Shown here in pieces: positions 24,628 through 35,242 of a stretch of DNA of 64,000 bases. Both the position numbers and the translations under genes were made by a program. Every line of letters begins with the position of its first letter. The first letter of the stretch is position 1. The notes under the pieces are model-generated. The model ran no database searches, had not been told where the DNA came from, and was given only the letters and a program-made list of their open reading frames with translations. The DNA lies in assembly GCA_024180945.1 (NCBI GenBank), contig JAKSGN010000038.1:2666001-2730000 (forward strand), in the 5' to 3' direction. The DNA comes from Macrophomina tecta. Taxonomy: Eukaryota > Ascomycota > Dothideomycetes > Botryosphaeriales > Botryosphaeriaceae.

Positions 24628-25563
24628 ATGGCGGCGACTCCGTCCTACGCGCCGATAGCAAACATGCTGCGCCCAATCTTTCCCCGGACCTCAATGCTCT
24701 CCCGTCAATCTGCCTTTTCTAGGATCGCCGCTCCGAGCGTGCCTTCTCGTGCCTTTGCGGCCGCTGCCTGCGCCGCGAGTGTTCGGATTCCGACATCGTG
24801 CCAGAGGAGAAGCGAGGAACAATCCGGCCTGGCGCGGATAGCGAGGCGCGATTTCTCGGCGACGGCTGCGCGTGCAAAAGATCACCATTTCGATACGTTG
24901 AAGTTTGTGCAAAGGTTGAAGGATGAGGGGTTGACGGAGGAGCAGGCGGTCGCAATGATGAAGGTGTTGAGTGATGTTATCGAGGAGAGGTGCGTCCAAG
25001 CCCATGGCTCCTTCTGCTTTTTCCTATAGACCTCGCGACTAATCAGTGGACGCATCTTTTCCTTCTTTATAGCATACAAAACCTCACGCGCACGATGGTC
25101 TTGCGCGAGGACCAGGAGCGCGCGACGTACACACAGAAAGTCGACTTCGCGAAGCTGCGCTCCGAGCTGCTGACGGCCGATTCAACGGAGATGTCGCTGA
25201 CGCGTGCGTCGCATGAACGCCTGACGAACGAGATCGCGAAATTGAATAGCAGGCTAAGGGATGAGATTCAGCGGACGCAGGCGAGCGTCCGGCTGGATTT
25301 GAATCTGGAGAAGGGGCGGATCAGGGAGGAGGCGAATGTGCAGGAGCTCAAGTTGAAGGAGACGGAGACGCGGATCGAGCAGGAGACGGCGGTGCTGAGG
25401 GAGAAGTTGGAAGCGGTCAAGTTCACCACATTGCAATGGTTGATGTGAGTGTATTGTCTTTATGGTGAGGATTGTTGCTGGAGGGGACATGCTAACGGTC
25501 TACAGGGGTGTTTGCACGGGTACGGCGGCGCTGATTCTCGGTGCTTGGAGATTGCTCATGTAA
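24628..25563 (+). CDS. Mitochondrial coiled-coil membrane protein (Fmp32/CCDC90/MCUR1 family)
   Basis: Three exons (24628-24989, 25073-25444, 25506-25563) give 263 aa. The N-terminus is rich in Ala, Arg and Ser without acids (MAATPSYAPIANMLRPIFPR), a typical mitochondrial presequence, with a plausible cleavage region near ARRDFSATAAR. The family signature follows: FDTLKFVQRLKDEGLTEEQA, then MKVLSDVIEESIQNLTRTMV. A long coiled coil (about 140-235) leads to a C-terminal membrane helix encoded across the last intron (WLMGVCTGTAALILGAWRLL). DUF1640 proteins sit in the inner mitochondrial membrane. Yeast Fmp32 is linked to cytochrome oxidase assembly and proline metabolism, and animal MCUR1 to calcium uptake. 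The exact role here is unknown. Confidence 0.9.
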
Positions 25564-26903
25564 AGACTATTTGGAGAGCTTGAGAAGAGTCGAGATACTG
25601 CTTGAGAGTGAGCTGGTGGTGGCCACGGCCCACGAACGGTATTAGGAACCTCGCGGCAGCACCGGGAACGAAACACATCCATATCCGGACAATGCTTTAG
25701 GCCTATGCTTCTTCGCACTGTGTACCAAAATACTCACAGGACAGACTTAGCGGGTATGCAGGGCCTGCGGACTTGCCACGGAAGGCCTGCCTCGCATTGG
25801 AGCGTCGCCTATCGAGACCGAGTCATTGTCAACGCGGAACCAACTGAAAACAGCAACTGAGGACAAGAGGCTTGCCAAACCGAGAAAAGAGGGCATGCAG
25901 GACGGCGGGTTTTGGAGATGCAGGTGCAGAGGCCAGCGCTTTGGACACCACGTTTGGCGTAGACATCCTTCTAGAAACACTATATTGAAGATCTCCCGCA
26001 ATCCGAGGCGGTGGGCTTCCACAACGCCAGGAGAAACAAGGCGAGAACATGTAGCGTAGCGCAGCACGCGACATCTCAAAGCCAAAATAGAACACCGCAC
26101 ACAGCGCGCTGCCGGCAGAGATGCCGGCGCTTGCGCCCGGCTTTCATTGGGTGAGGGCCAAATATCAGGGTTATGCTGGTCTGCCATCTCAGCCCTCCGA
26201 TCGCTGCCAGGGAGATCTTGCTGATGTCGCCACGGCGCTGTCACAAGCACGGCCACGCCAGTGCCCCTCTAAATGAGAATGGTCCCGGACGCCTCTGGGG
26301 CCGGGCGTCCAGGAGAAAGGGCGTGAGGCGAGGAAACAATGGGTGCAAATGCGTCCGTCTCCTGGAGATCGTCGCCGCATGAGCGCGCGCGACACAGCCA
26401 GGAGCCGGATCACGGGGTCTGGCCCTCCATGGTGCGGCGGGCTGTGATTGGCGCGACGCGATCCTCATGATGGGAAAAACACAGGCCAGCCAGCGTAGAT
26501 GCGGCTGCCTGGCGTTACCGGACGCGCGCAGCCAGGCGAACGGAGCGGCAGCGAGCCGGCGGGAGATTTTTTTTTTTTTTTTTTTGCTGGCGGTCGCATG
26601 TGCATGTGGGCTGCGTGTGCGTGGGCGCGGGCGTGGGCGTGGGCGTGGGCGTTGGCGCTGGCGTTGGCCCCGAGCGCGCGAGATCTTGCTGGGCCGGGCG
26701 GCGGCGTGTACACACAGTAGGCGTGCTCCTGCCCCGCGCAGGCATTGAATGAAGCCTTGGCTTGGCCGCACTTAATCCACTGGCCCTCGTCCCGTCACTC
26801 TCCCCCAACACCATATCGCAAACCTACACAAACCTTCCCTTCTTCCTCCACCCCACCTCCAGCGCTTTCCACCACCTGTCCCACACCGTCTTCTACCGTC
26901 GAA
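25564..26903. other. Intergenic region upstream of the 14-3-3 gene
   Basis: 1.3 kb with no supported gene. The right half holds a 19-T run (26567-26585) and an adjoining GGGCGT minisatellite, then a C-rich 5' leader directly before the 14-3-3 start codon. The housekeeping promoter is probably within the last 500 bp. Confidence 0.5.
26567..26667. repeat. T-run plus GGGCGT minisatellite
   Basis: A 19-nt T run (26567-26585) is followed at 26621-26667 by repeated units of GTGGGC/GGGCGT with small variants (GGCGCT, GGCGTT). It lies about 240-340 bp upstream of the 14-3-3 start codon. Expansion by slippage is likely. Any promoter role is untested. Confidence 0.85.
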
Positions 26904-28260
26904 ATGGCCAACGAAGTAAGTCTGCCCTGGCCTCGCTCTTGCCCGCCCCCCCTAATCGCGAGCCCGCCGCTCCTCCCCCTCTGCTGCCGTTACCTTAGCT
27001 GCCGCGAGACGAGCCTTCGCTGACATGTCTGCCTCCATCCAGCGTGAGAGGTACGCTTCCGCCGCGCCCGCTGGCCGCCGTTCTGTCCCTCTGACTCTAC
27101 TGCAGCAAAACTTTCCTCGCCCGCCTGTGTGAGCAGGCTGAGCGCTACGATGGTACGTCACGCACTCCCCTGCTGCCCCTTCGCTGGTCGCTGACACTGT
27201 TGCCTTGCAGAGATGGTCACCTACATGAAGGTCAGTCGCCGCGAGCATTGAGGATAAACGAACTGAACAGCTGACGTGGATAACAGGAAGTTGCGAAGGT
27301 ACGCATGTCGCAGCCGCGCTGGCAGAGCAATTGAGGGCGACAGATGATTAACGCAACAGCTGTCACAGATCGGCGGTGAGCTCACCGTGGATGAGCGCAA
27401 CCTTTTGTCGGTCGCCTACAAGAACGTCGTCGGTACCCGCCGTGCGTCGTGGCGCATAATCTCGTCGATCGAGCAGAAGGAGGAGTCGAAGGGCTCTGAC
27501 AAGCACGTCGGCACCATCCGCGACTACCGCCAGAAGATCGAGACCGAGCTCGAGAAGGTCTGCCAGGATGTCCTCGACGTCCTGGACGACTCCCTTATCC
27601 CCAAGGCTGAGTCCGGCGAGTCCAAGGTCTTCTACCACAAGATGTACGTCCACCGCCATGTCCACGTTCGCAGCCCCGCGCCCCTGCAGTTTGGAGGCGC
27701 CGCCGCTCCCGCCACCTTCATCCAGGCAGTTGACTGATTTGGTTCCGCTCAACAGGAAGGGTGACTACCACCGCTACCTCGCTGAGTTCGCATCGGGCGA
27801 GAAGCGCAAGGTCGCCGCTACCGCCGCACACGAGGCTTACAAGGTTTGTGCCATGTGCCGCGCGACAAGGGTCGCGGTTGAAACGACCACTGCTAACCGA
27901 GAAGTGCAGACTGCCACCGACGTTGCCCAGACTGAGCTCACGCCCACTCACCCCATCCGCCTTGGTCTTGCGCTCAACTTCTCTGTCTTCTACTACGAGA
28001 TCCTCAACTCGCCCGACCGTGCGTGCCACCTTGCCAAGCAGGCTTTCGATGACGCCATTGCCGAGCTCGACTCGCTGTCGGAGGAGTCGTACCGCGACAG
28101 CACGCTCATCATGCAGCTTCTCCGCGACAACCTCACGCTCTGGACCTCCTCGGACGGTAACGAGCCTGAGGCCGCGTCCGAGGCACCCAAGGCCGAGGAC
28201 AAGCCGGCTGAGGAGGCGCCCAAGGCTGAGTCGACCGAGGAGCCCGCCCCTTCCTCTTAG
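26904..28260 (+). CDS. bmh1: 14-3-3 protein
   Basis: Eight exons: 26904-26915, 27043-27050, 27106-27152, 27211-27230, 27287-27298, 27369-27643, 27756-27843 and 27910-28260, giving 270 aa. The first five are 12, 8, 47, 20 and 12 nt, yet all join in phase to [33 protein letters not shown] and [13 protein letters not shown]. The 14-3-3 core is complete: [37 protein letters not shown], the signature [12 protein letters not shown] and [17 protein letters not shown]. The tail is acidic and Ala/Pro-rich. 14-3-3 dimers bind phosphoserine proteins and act in growth, polarity and stress signalling. An alternative acceptor at 27359 would add Leu-Ser-Gln before IGGEL; I chose 27369 because it restores the conserved KIGGEL junction. 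Confidence 0.96.
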
Positions 28261-29291
28261 ACGGAGATTAACGGTTTCGGTGCGCGCAACAAGGCATCTG
28301 CAGTTACTGCCGCGGCCTGGCCTTCACGGCTCATCTGGTAAGACAAGGTCTTCTTGTGGAAACTGGAGCATGGGTCGGGGGCAGCAAGGGTGGCGTATAG
28401 TTGTCTGAGGATCGAATCATCATGGAAAGCGAAGAGTTACGTGCTTGGTTCGGCTTCGGAACGGTGACCCTTTGATTGTCTTGTTTTCCCTTTTCCCTTT
28501 TTCCATGCCTCTGCTCTCTTTGAATCATCCTCCGAGCACACTAGCGATGCGTGATTCTTTAGGGATCGTATATCCCCGATTACCAATGATATCGACACGT
28601 CTCCTCAGACCACTGATGCCGTGTTGTGAGAATAGGGGTCCGACGCTCAGACCCTTGGAATAAATCGATGAACGAGGTTGCCTTTCTCCGCAGTAACCAC
28701 GAGACCCGTCGCAGCTCGCACAATCAATACATTCACGTCGTCACGCGGGTCATGTGGACAAGATAGGCGCAGACCCCTCTCGCAGACTGATATCGGCTCG
28801 TGTGCAATGGCAGCCGTACGTGGCGTGCTTTCATTCACGGACATGGCGCCCGCCCGCGAGAATAGGAATGCTTTCAAGCGTGGATGGGTGACGGCGTGCA
28901 GCAGGCCGGCGTCCTATCGGATAGGTGTGGCAGGTGGTGCAGCAGCCTCTAAACTGCACGAAGAACGAAATTCGAACGCGAGTCTGTGAGACAATGAACG
29001 CTTGTGCTTCTATCATTATTCATGGAGAGTTGAAGCAGTCATCCGCACGATTGCTTCCACTCCCTGTACGTCAACGCTCGGATTTCTCTCATTTGGCGAT
29101 TGTTGTGCCGCCGCGATCCGCAGACCGCCCGCCGCCGCCCGCTGCTGGTCGGCGTCTGCTGCTGGCCAACACCGACGCGCTAAACCTCATTGGGTGAGCT
29201 GTTCTGGAAATTTTGGATTATAGCTTGTCGTCGCCATCTCTCTCGCTCTCTGCCACAGCACACGCCTGCGATCGCAGAATCCTTTGAAGCC
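28261..29291. other. Intergenic region between 14-3-3 and ytm1
   Basis: 1.0 kb holding the 14-3-3 3' UTR and the ytm1 promoter. No gene, repeat or RNA could be supported. Confidence 0.5.
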
Positions 29292-30824
29292 ATGGCGGAC
29301 CAGTCAACGCAAGTGCGTATCCAGCTCACGACTCGTCAACCGGACATCGCTATCCCTCAAAACCCGGGCGAGCTCCTCGTCTCTACATGTGAGGCGCGAG
29401 CGTATGTGAAGATTACGAGAGGCTGCTAACCTGCGATAGCTCTCCGTCGCTATGCCTTATCCACCCTCGTAAACGACCTTCTCGAGACCTCCAGGCCAAT
29501 ACCCTTCGAGTTCCTCATAAACGGCCAATTCTTGCGCACCTCAATCGACGAATTTCTCACTGCGAACGGCATTTCTGCTGAAAGTACGCTTACCATCGAG
29601 TATGTGCGAGCCCTGATCCCGCCGTTACACGTCACTTCTTTCGAGCATGAGGACTGGGTTTCCGGAGTGGACGTCTTGTCGAGGAATTCCCAGGCGGCCC
29701 AGTGGAGCAAGCAGACGATCAATGACGGCCAGGAGAGGATATTGTCTTCATGCTACGATGGCTTACTGCGCGTGTGGAATCCTTCGACCTCAGAAGTGAT
29801 AGCTACTTCGTCCGTGGCTGGTGGACATACATCATACGCTACAGCCGCGAAGTTCCTCTCACCATCAACCATCGTATCTGCCGGCGCAGACAGAACACTG
29901 CGCGTCTGGACCTACAACGAGGGCGAGGGCGATTCTCTCAGCTCTTCATCGTCTATAACCGCCTACCTGGAGCTTTATGGCCACAAGGCGAGCGTTGCCA
30001 GCATCGCCGTTGATGCTCCTTCGTCCCGCATCCTCTCGGCTTCAGCAGACAACACCATTGGTGTTTGGAGCACAACAGCTACGAATGCCCCGGCCGCCCC
30101 CGCAAGCCTCCTCCCCAGCGCCTCTGCGTATTCGAACAAGCGCCGCAAGCTAGCGCCCAAGGAGTCGAAACAAGCCTCCGGCAAGCCCGCGGCCCAACGT
30201 GGGCCCCTACAACTCCTCTCTGGCCATTCTGGCCCCGTCTCTGCAACCATATTCGCGCCCAATGATCCCACCGTAGCCTATTCTACTTCCTGGGACCACA
30301 CTATGCGCACTTGGGATCTACCAACCGGTACCTGTGTGGACACACGCACAACTGCCCAGTCACTACTCAGTCTCTCTGCCCTCCCCGAACTGCGGCTGCT
30401 AGCTGCAGGCACGAGCGCTCGCCATATCACCCTTTTGGACCCCCGTGCAGACGCTCGTACGGTTGCCGCACTCACCCTCCGCGGCCACTCCAACGCCGTA
30501 GTCGCACTAGCACCCCGCCCAGGAGACGCATACGGCCTAGTCAGCGGTAGTCACGACGGAACCTGCAGGATATGGGACGTCAGGAGCGTGAGCTCGGGGG
30601 TTCAGACAGACGGAGGTGATACTGGTGGCGGCGGACAGGTCTGCGAGCCGGTGTATAGGATCACGAGAGAGAGCGTGGACGGAGACAGCGAGAGGCGGGT
30701 GGGTGGAGATGGCGTCAAGGTGTTCGGCGTGGCGTGGGATAAGGAGATCGGTATCATCAGCGCGGGAGAGGACAAGCGGGTTCAGATTAACCGGGGGGAG
30801 GATGTCGTGGGAAACGAGACTTAA
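29292..30824 (+). CDS. ytm1: Ribosome biogenesis WD-repeat protein Ytm1 (WDR12)
   Basis: Two exons (29292-29388 and 29440-30824; intron with a GCTAAC branch site) give 493 aa. The N-terminal NLE ubiquitin-like domain is about residues 8-75 (VRIQLTTRQPDIAIP, LRRYALSTLVNDLL, PFEFLINGQFLRTSIDEFL). The signature YVRALIPPLHVTSFEHEDWV follows, then WD repeats ending in SWDHTMRTWDL, LRGHSNAVVALAPR and GSHDGTCRIWDVRS. In yeast Ytm1 joins Nop7 and Erb1 in the PeBoW complex for 27S pre-rRNA processing, and its NLE domain is pulled by the Rea1/Mdn1 AAA ATPase to release it from pre-60S particles. The length fits the family, and the gene looks intact. Confidence 0.96.
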
Positions 30825-31326
30825 TTTGGTTTTCCTCGAATTGTATCGATTGTGGAATTAGGTGTCGCAAATAACGAGCCACCGGAGACTGGCTTCTGAG
30901 ATACGAGGAGTTTTAGACTTGTATTGATACATTCGATGCTCACATCTCTGGTTGTTGCGTGTCGTGGGTAGGGGAAGCAGTCGCACTGATGCAGGTGTTG
31001 GCGGGAGCTTTATACTGCCATATCTGGATGACTGCTTCTCCTGACCCGAGTTATTAAGAATTTAATATTTGGAGACAAAGCCTGTAAGCTCTAAGAAATT
31101 GGGCTTGTGGAACACAGGCCATGGGGTTGGTGGTTAATTGTCTCGTTGGGAGTTGTTCGATGCTGATAGATGCTGGATTAATGAAAGCTATATTGCCGAT
31201 ATTGGGCATATTCTGGAACGCGACGTGTAAATCTTGATAGAGAGGTGTGATGCTTGAAGCATTCGGTCAGATCATCCGCTTTTCAATTAATCATCGCATC
31301 CGCCTCCAGATGATCGTTTGAGCTTT
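30825..31326. other. Intergenic region, no gene seen
   Basis: AT-richer spacer after ytm1, probably the 3' UTRs of ytm1 and of whatever is encoded at 31327-31814 on the minus strand. No other feature is seen. Confidence 0.4.
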
Positions 31327-31814
31327 CTAATCGGAAGTATAGACGGTACCGTAAATGTGATAGGGCAACTTTGTAAAATGAAAACTGTACTGCAGCCGAT
31401 ATAGGTAATAGAAGCCGCTCATCGGAGCTACCACGCCACGGGTGCCTGCGTATTCAACCAATGTAAGGTGTGGCTTGACAATATGATTCTGATCCAAGTG
31501 ATTTTTAATCTGTATAGAATCCTCATATCGAAAATGTTGTAGCGAGGCTTCTATGGGTATAAAAGTATTCGGCGATTCCGTCACGCCTACATCCGCCGAA
31601 GAGCCTTTTTGAATTCTCCTTGAAACAAGTACTCAGTCCGGCCATCTTCTGAAGTCTGTCGAGAACCGAATATAACACCAAAGGAACTCTCCAAGGCCCC
31701 ATCAGTGTCTAGGAACAGTGAGCTTCTAGCAAGTTTTGGCAGGACCAACCCCAGTCTACTGGACTCCACGCGATTCGCGGCCGCCCCCAGAGAATTCTCC
31801 TTCAGACTTTCCAC
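31327..31814 (-). pseudogene. Possible frameshifted gene remnant, unknown
   Basis: Two protein-like frames follow each other on the minus strand and overlap around an AAAAA run near 31608. The first encodes GLVLPKLARSSLFLDTDGAL and then GVIFGSRQTSEDGRTEYLFQ. The second, shifted by one base, encodes ASLQHFRYEDSIQIKNHL and GFYYLYRLQYSFHFTKLPYH and stops at 31327. Neither has an ATG start; the first is open upstream to a TAG near 31852. They may be one decayed gene with a single-base indel, two exons of an intact gene whose splice sites I missed, or chance. I do not recognise a family. Confidence 0.3.
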
Positions 31815-31910
31815 GTCATCACCTTCTTCTATTCCTTGGTGCTTTCCCCTTTCCTAGCTGGACAGCCCCGGTAAATGATTGTCTTAGTATGCATGAACCA
31901 GATAGCCTCC

Positions 31911-32435
31911 TCAGACCAGATGGCTTGGAAGCAAAAAGTTCGCAATTCCCTCCTTGACCGCATACTCGTGCTCGCAGTTCGCGCACACTAGCTTTCCCGA
32001 TGCGATCGTTGTCTCGAGAAGCAACGTATGTAGGTCCTTCAGCATCTGGTTCGGCTCCTCGATCTCGTCGGCTGTGTTGGCGGTCGCGATGCCAAGGGCT
32101 TCAGGCTCGGGCGCTTGTTCGGGGAGGCTGGGGAGGCCAAGCTGTACCAATACGCATCAGCCGGATCTCTTCTAGATTCAACGGGGAAGGGGCGAAGTGA
32201 GGGGTGGGAGAGGGGAAGGTGGGTGTTGTTGTATTTGTGTGTATCATACCTCTGAGGCCAGCGTCCGCAGCGCCGCCCACTCTAGGCGAGGCAGGATGTT
32301 GCGGATGAAGGGCGGGTTAAGGTCCGTCTCGACGATCTCGAGCTCGGCTTCGCGCGGGTGGAGTGGGAAGGCGGCCGGGCTGGACTTGCAGGCCTTGCGG
32401 GCGCAGGTGAGGAAGTTGAGGGTGAGGAGCTTCAT
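31911..32435 (-). CDS. trm112: Multifunctional methyltransferase subunit Trm112
   Basis: Two exons (32435-32250 and 32141-31911) separated by a 108-nt intron give 138 aa, a normal Trm112 length. The start MKLLTLNFLTCARKACKSS is diagnostic: in the family this region includes a zinc-binding Cys of the zinc-binding domain. FPLHPREAELEIVETDLNP and NILPRLEWAALR follow, and the C-terminal GKLVCANCEHEYAVKEGIANFLLP supplies the other CxxC and the conserved IxNFLLPxHLV end. Trm112 is the zinc-binding activator of several methyltransferases: Trm9, Trm11, Mtq2 (release factor eRF1) and Bud23 (18S rRNA). It links tRNA, rRNA and translation-termination methylation. Nothing unusual is seen. Confidence 0.96.
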
Positions 32436-33052
32436 AGTTTCTCTTCTCTCTGATGGTGCGGTAGTCGTCTCGATTGTAGGGTGCGGCAGGGGTGTGCAAT
32501 CAGCAGATGAACCTGAATGGGCAGCGGAGCTTTATTGTATTCGTCGGTTGGAGTGTGCGTGAAAGCGTGGGCCGAGGAATGATGGAGGACGCCAGGTGAT
32601 CGGCGGAGGTCTTTTAGGAAATTTTTGGCCCCGCGGCGAGTCAGTGAACCTCCGGTTTAAGCTTATCTTCCCGCAGCGCACTAGTCCATGCTTGATTGCG
32701 ACTGTCTGCGACATTTCGCATCTCTTCTGCCAATCTAGCTCACGAGAACCTTGTGTCCGGACAGGTATGTGAAGTTCGTTGGTTATATCATGAGACCTGC
32801 TACAATGGTGTTCTCTCATCGAGCGAACTTAAGCAGGTTTAACTCGATAGTCCAGCGCCTGTAGCAAAGCTATTGAGAAGTTCAAAATGTGATATTGCTG
32901 TAAACCAATACTGACCACCGAAGAGCTCTTCAGCGAAGTCGACCGAGGGTATCTTCTTGTTGTTCCAACCCTGCCCAAAAACGCCAAATTCCATGCTTCT
33001 TCGCGCTGTAGCTGCACAGAATGAAATATCTCCGTCCGGCCCACCGATTAAT
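32436..33052. other. Intergenic region between trm112 and the Rad60-like gene
   Basis: 617 bp holding the trm112 promoter and the Rad60-like 3' UTR (both genes on the minus strand). Minus-strand frames running on past the Rad60-like stop are shifted shadows of its last exon. Confidence 0.5.
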
Positions 33053-34530
33053 TTAATCGAAATGCATCTCGAGCGCATCACCATCTTCAAAGTCCTCGAG
33101 ATCTGCCATAGTACCATCGGGTTGCAGTCTTTCGCCATCAAATAGAAGATATGGCCTCTTCTCAGCAGGAATTCTCAGCTTAACAATAGATGAGGCAGCC
33201 AGTTTCTCAAAGGTAGTATCCTGTGAAGCAAATTAGCACCATAAAATACACGGACAATATCCCCCTGTTCGATGATTTCATACCTGACCGCAGAAAAACT
33301 TAGCTTCACCGTAATCTTTCGTCTTAATGATGGTCCTAGTCCGCTTCTGCTCCAGCTCCGGTGCCAATTTAGCCTCAGGTTCAGGCTCGCGGTTCCGACG
33401 TGCCTCCCTGATCTTTTCCTGGTGTATCTCTTGTGTGACTGCTTCTACCATGACTTTATCGTCATTCTCGTCCCAGTCGGGATTGCCTTTCATGTAGACA
33501 TTCCCATAGCTGTCAACATCCAGACCTAAACTCCTGCACGTTGCAACATCGTACAATCTCCTTCCTTTAAAAGTGAAGAAGACAGAGTCTATCATCTCCT
33601 GGTCGAAGCCCTGTCTCTTGCACCAAGCTAGTCTCACTTCCTGTAGGCGCTGTCGAAGCTTACGCGTGACTATGAGCGGTTTTGTGCCAGGTATGCGTGA
33701 CGTGATGAGTATTTGCACAGGCGGATCTTGTGGAGGTGGTGTCAGCGGCGTGCTTTCAGCTCTTGCAATACCAGGACTTGAGCCATTGCGGATTTCTGTG
33801 CCAGCGAGAGGAGTTCCCTGCATTGCCTTTTGCTCTCGTTCAAGCCTCTTCTTGCGTCGGGTTTCCCGTATAATCTCTCTAAGCTCGGGGTCCGATTCAT
33901 CAATATCGTCGTCAGGATCCACCGCCGGCGGCCCTGTGGTCTGCTTTACAGTGTCCCTCACCGGCGGTAATATTCCATCCTCCAGGTCACTTTCCCCAAG
34001 ATCAATCACCGTGGCGATCTTAGGAGCCGTCTCTCGCCTTCGAGCAGCAGCTTCGTAACGCGCAGTCAGCGAATTCGCATCGAATTTCGGTTGAGGAGAT
34101 TGTGAAGAATGTGCAGGCACATCATCCTGAGTGGGCGATTTGGACCGACTTCTGTAGGTAATATGAGTGCACTCACAAAACCAACCTATGGGCACGAAAC
34201 TTACCTCTTGCTTTCATCTCGCCTGGCCGAGTTAAGACCCTCTTCTTCGCTATGACATTCCTCGTCCAGATTAATCTTCCGGCGCTTGCCCTGTTTGCTG
34301 GCTTTTAGCTCCTTCTTTCGAGCCTTTTCTTCCTGCTCCTGTAATCTTTTGAGTCTCGCGCGCTCCTGCTCTTTCATGACAGCGGAGAACGTTTCTTTGG
34401 AGCGATCGAACATGGCAATGGGATCGTCGTCATCGGTATTATCGACCTTTTGCTTCCAGGATGGCTTCTTGAAGAATGAGCGCTTCTGCTTTGGCGGCGC
34501 GTCACCAGAGGCCGAGGCGCTGTCCGGCAT
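33053..34530 (-). CDS. Rad60/Esc2/NIP45-like protein with SUMO-like domains
   Basis: Three exons (34530-34205, 34151-33284, 33220-33053) give 453 aa. The N-terminus is charged and basic (KPSWKQKVDN, KQGKRRKINLDEE), suggesting nuclear import. A candidate SUMO-interacting motif, VIDLGESDLEDG, lies at about 157-168. A first SUMO-like domain spans about 254-332 (ILITSRIPGTKPLIVTRKL, DSVFFTFKGRRLYDVATC). The second, at the C-terminus, is completed by the last exon (TTFEKLAASSIVKLRI, YLLFDGERLQPDGTMADLED) and ends HFD without a Gly-Gly, so it is not a conjugatable SUMO. This architecture matches RENi-family proteins (Rad60, Esc2, NIP45), which help SUMO-guided genome stability with Smc5/6 and Ubc9. 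The start is the first ATG; the ATG lies 355 bp from lsm6. Confidence 0.88.
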
Positions 34531-34885
34531 GGTGGGCTGTCGCACCGCGCGCGCCTCGAAGACTGGTAGTGGAGTGAACTGTGCGGGCGGGTCGAGATGA
34601 GATATGAGCGCTCTGCTACGGCGGGCTCTACGTCAGTAGCACGGTAGCAGTGCGGCTGCTAAAGCCTGAAAATGAATACCAGCGAGGAGGAAGTGAAGAG
34701 CGCATGGCCGCCTCTCGAAGGAAGACGGTGGTGCTTGAGAGCTGTCGGCGGTTGCGCGCCGCGAAACGCCGATGCCGCGCGCGGTCCCGTGAGCCCCGAA
34801 AGCAAGCACTTCACCTCTCCTCCGTTCACTTCGCCAGTCTAAGACACAGGCACATCATTACCCACCTTCAAACTCAACTGCAACC
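34531..34885. promoter_or_regulatory. Bidirectional promoter of the Rad60-like gene and lsm6
   Basis: 355 bp between two divergent start codons, so both 5' UTRs and core promoters must share this segment. It is GC-rich, with CT-rich tracts near the lsm6 start. No specific sites are claimed. Confidence 0.6.
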
Positions 34886-35242
34886 ATGGAGAACGGAGCT
34901 AGTGACGCGAAGGACCCTTCCGGTTTCCTCAGCGAGATCATCGGTGCTCCAGTCACGGTCAAGCTGAACTCCGGCGTCGTCTACAAGGGTAAGTTTGTCA
35001 GATTCATCCACGTACGATGAACGGAGCTCATGCTAATTTAAATGACAGGTGAGCTCCAGTCTGTCGACGGATATATGAACATCGCTCTTGAGCAGACCAA
35101 GGAGTACGTCGAGGGCAAGCTGCGGAGAAATTATGGTGATGCATTCGTGAGAGGCAACAATGGTATGGTCCAGCCTGTCGTTTATGGGGCAATGTGACGG
35201 GACTAATGTTTTACAGTCATGTACATCTCCGCTGATCACTAA
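34886..35242 (+). CDS. lsm6: U6 snRNA-associated Sm-like protein LSm6
   Basis: Three exons (34886-34988, 35049-35162, 35217-35242) give 80 aa, the normal LSm6 size. The Sm1 motif is PVTVKLNSGVVYKGELQSVD...GYMNIALEQT. The Sm2 motif VRGNNVMYIS is completed across the last intron. The end is SADH. LSm6 is a ring subunit of LSm2-8 (U6 snRNA, splicing) and LSm1-7 (mRNA decay). All splice sites are canonical (GTAAGT, GTATGG; acceptors GACAG and TACAG). Its divergent neighbour is the Rad60-like gene. Confidence 0.97.

Noticed and set aside
32839..33141. 100-codon minus-strand frame over the Rad60-like last exon
   Set aside because: Shifted reading of the last exon running into the 3' UTR; the true frame completes the SUMO-like domain and stops at 33053.
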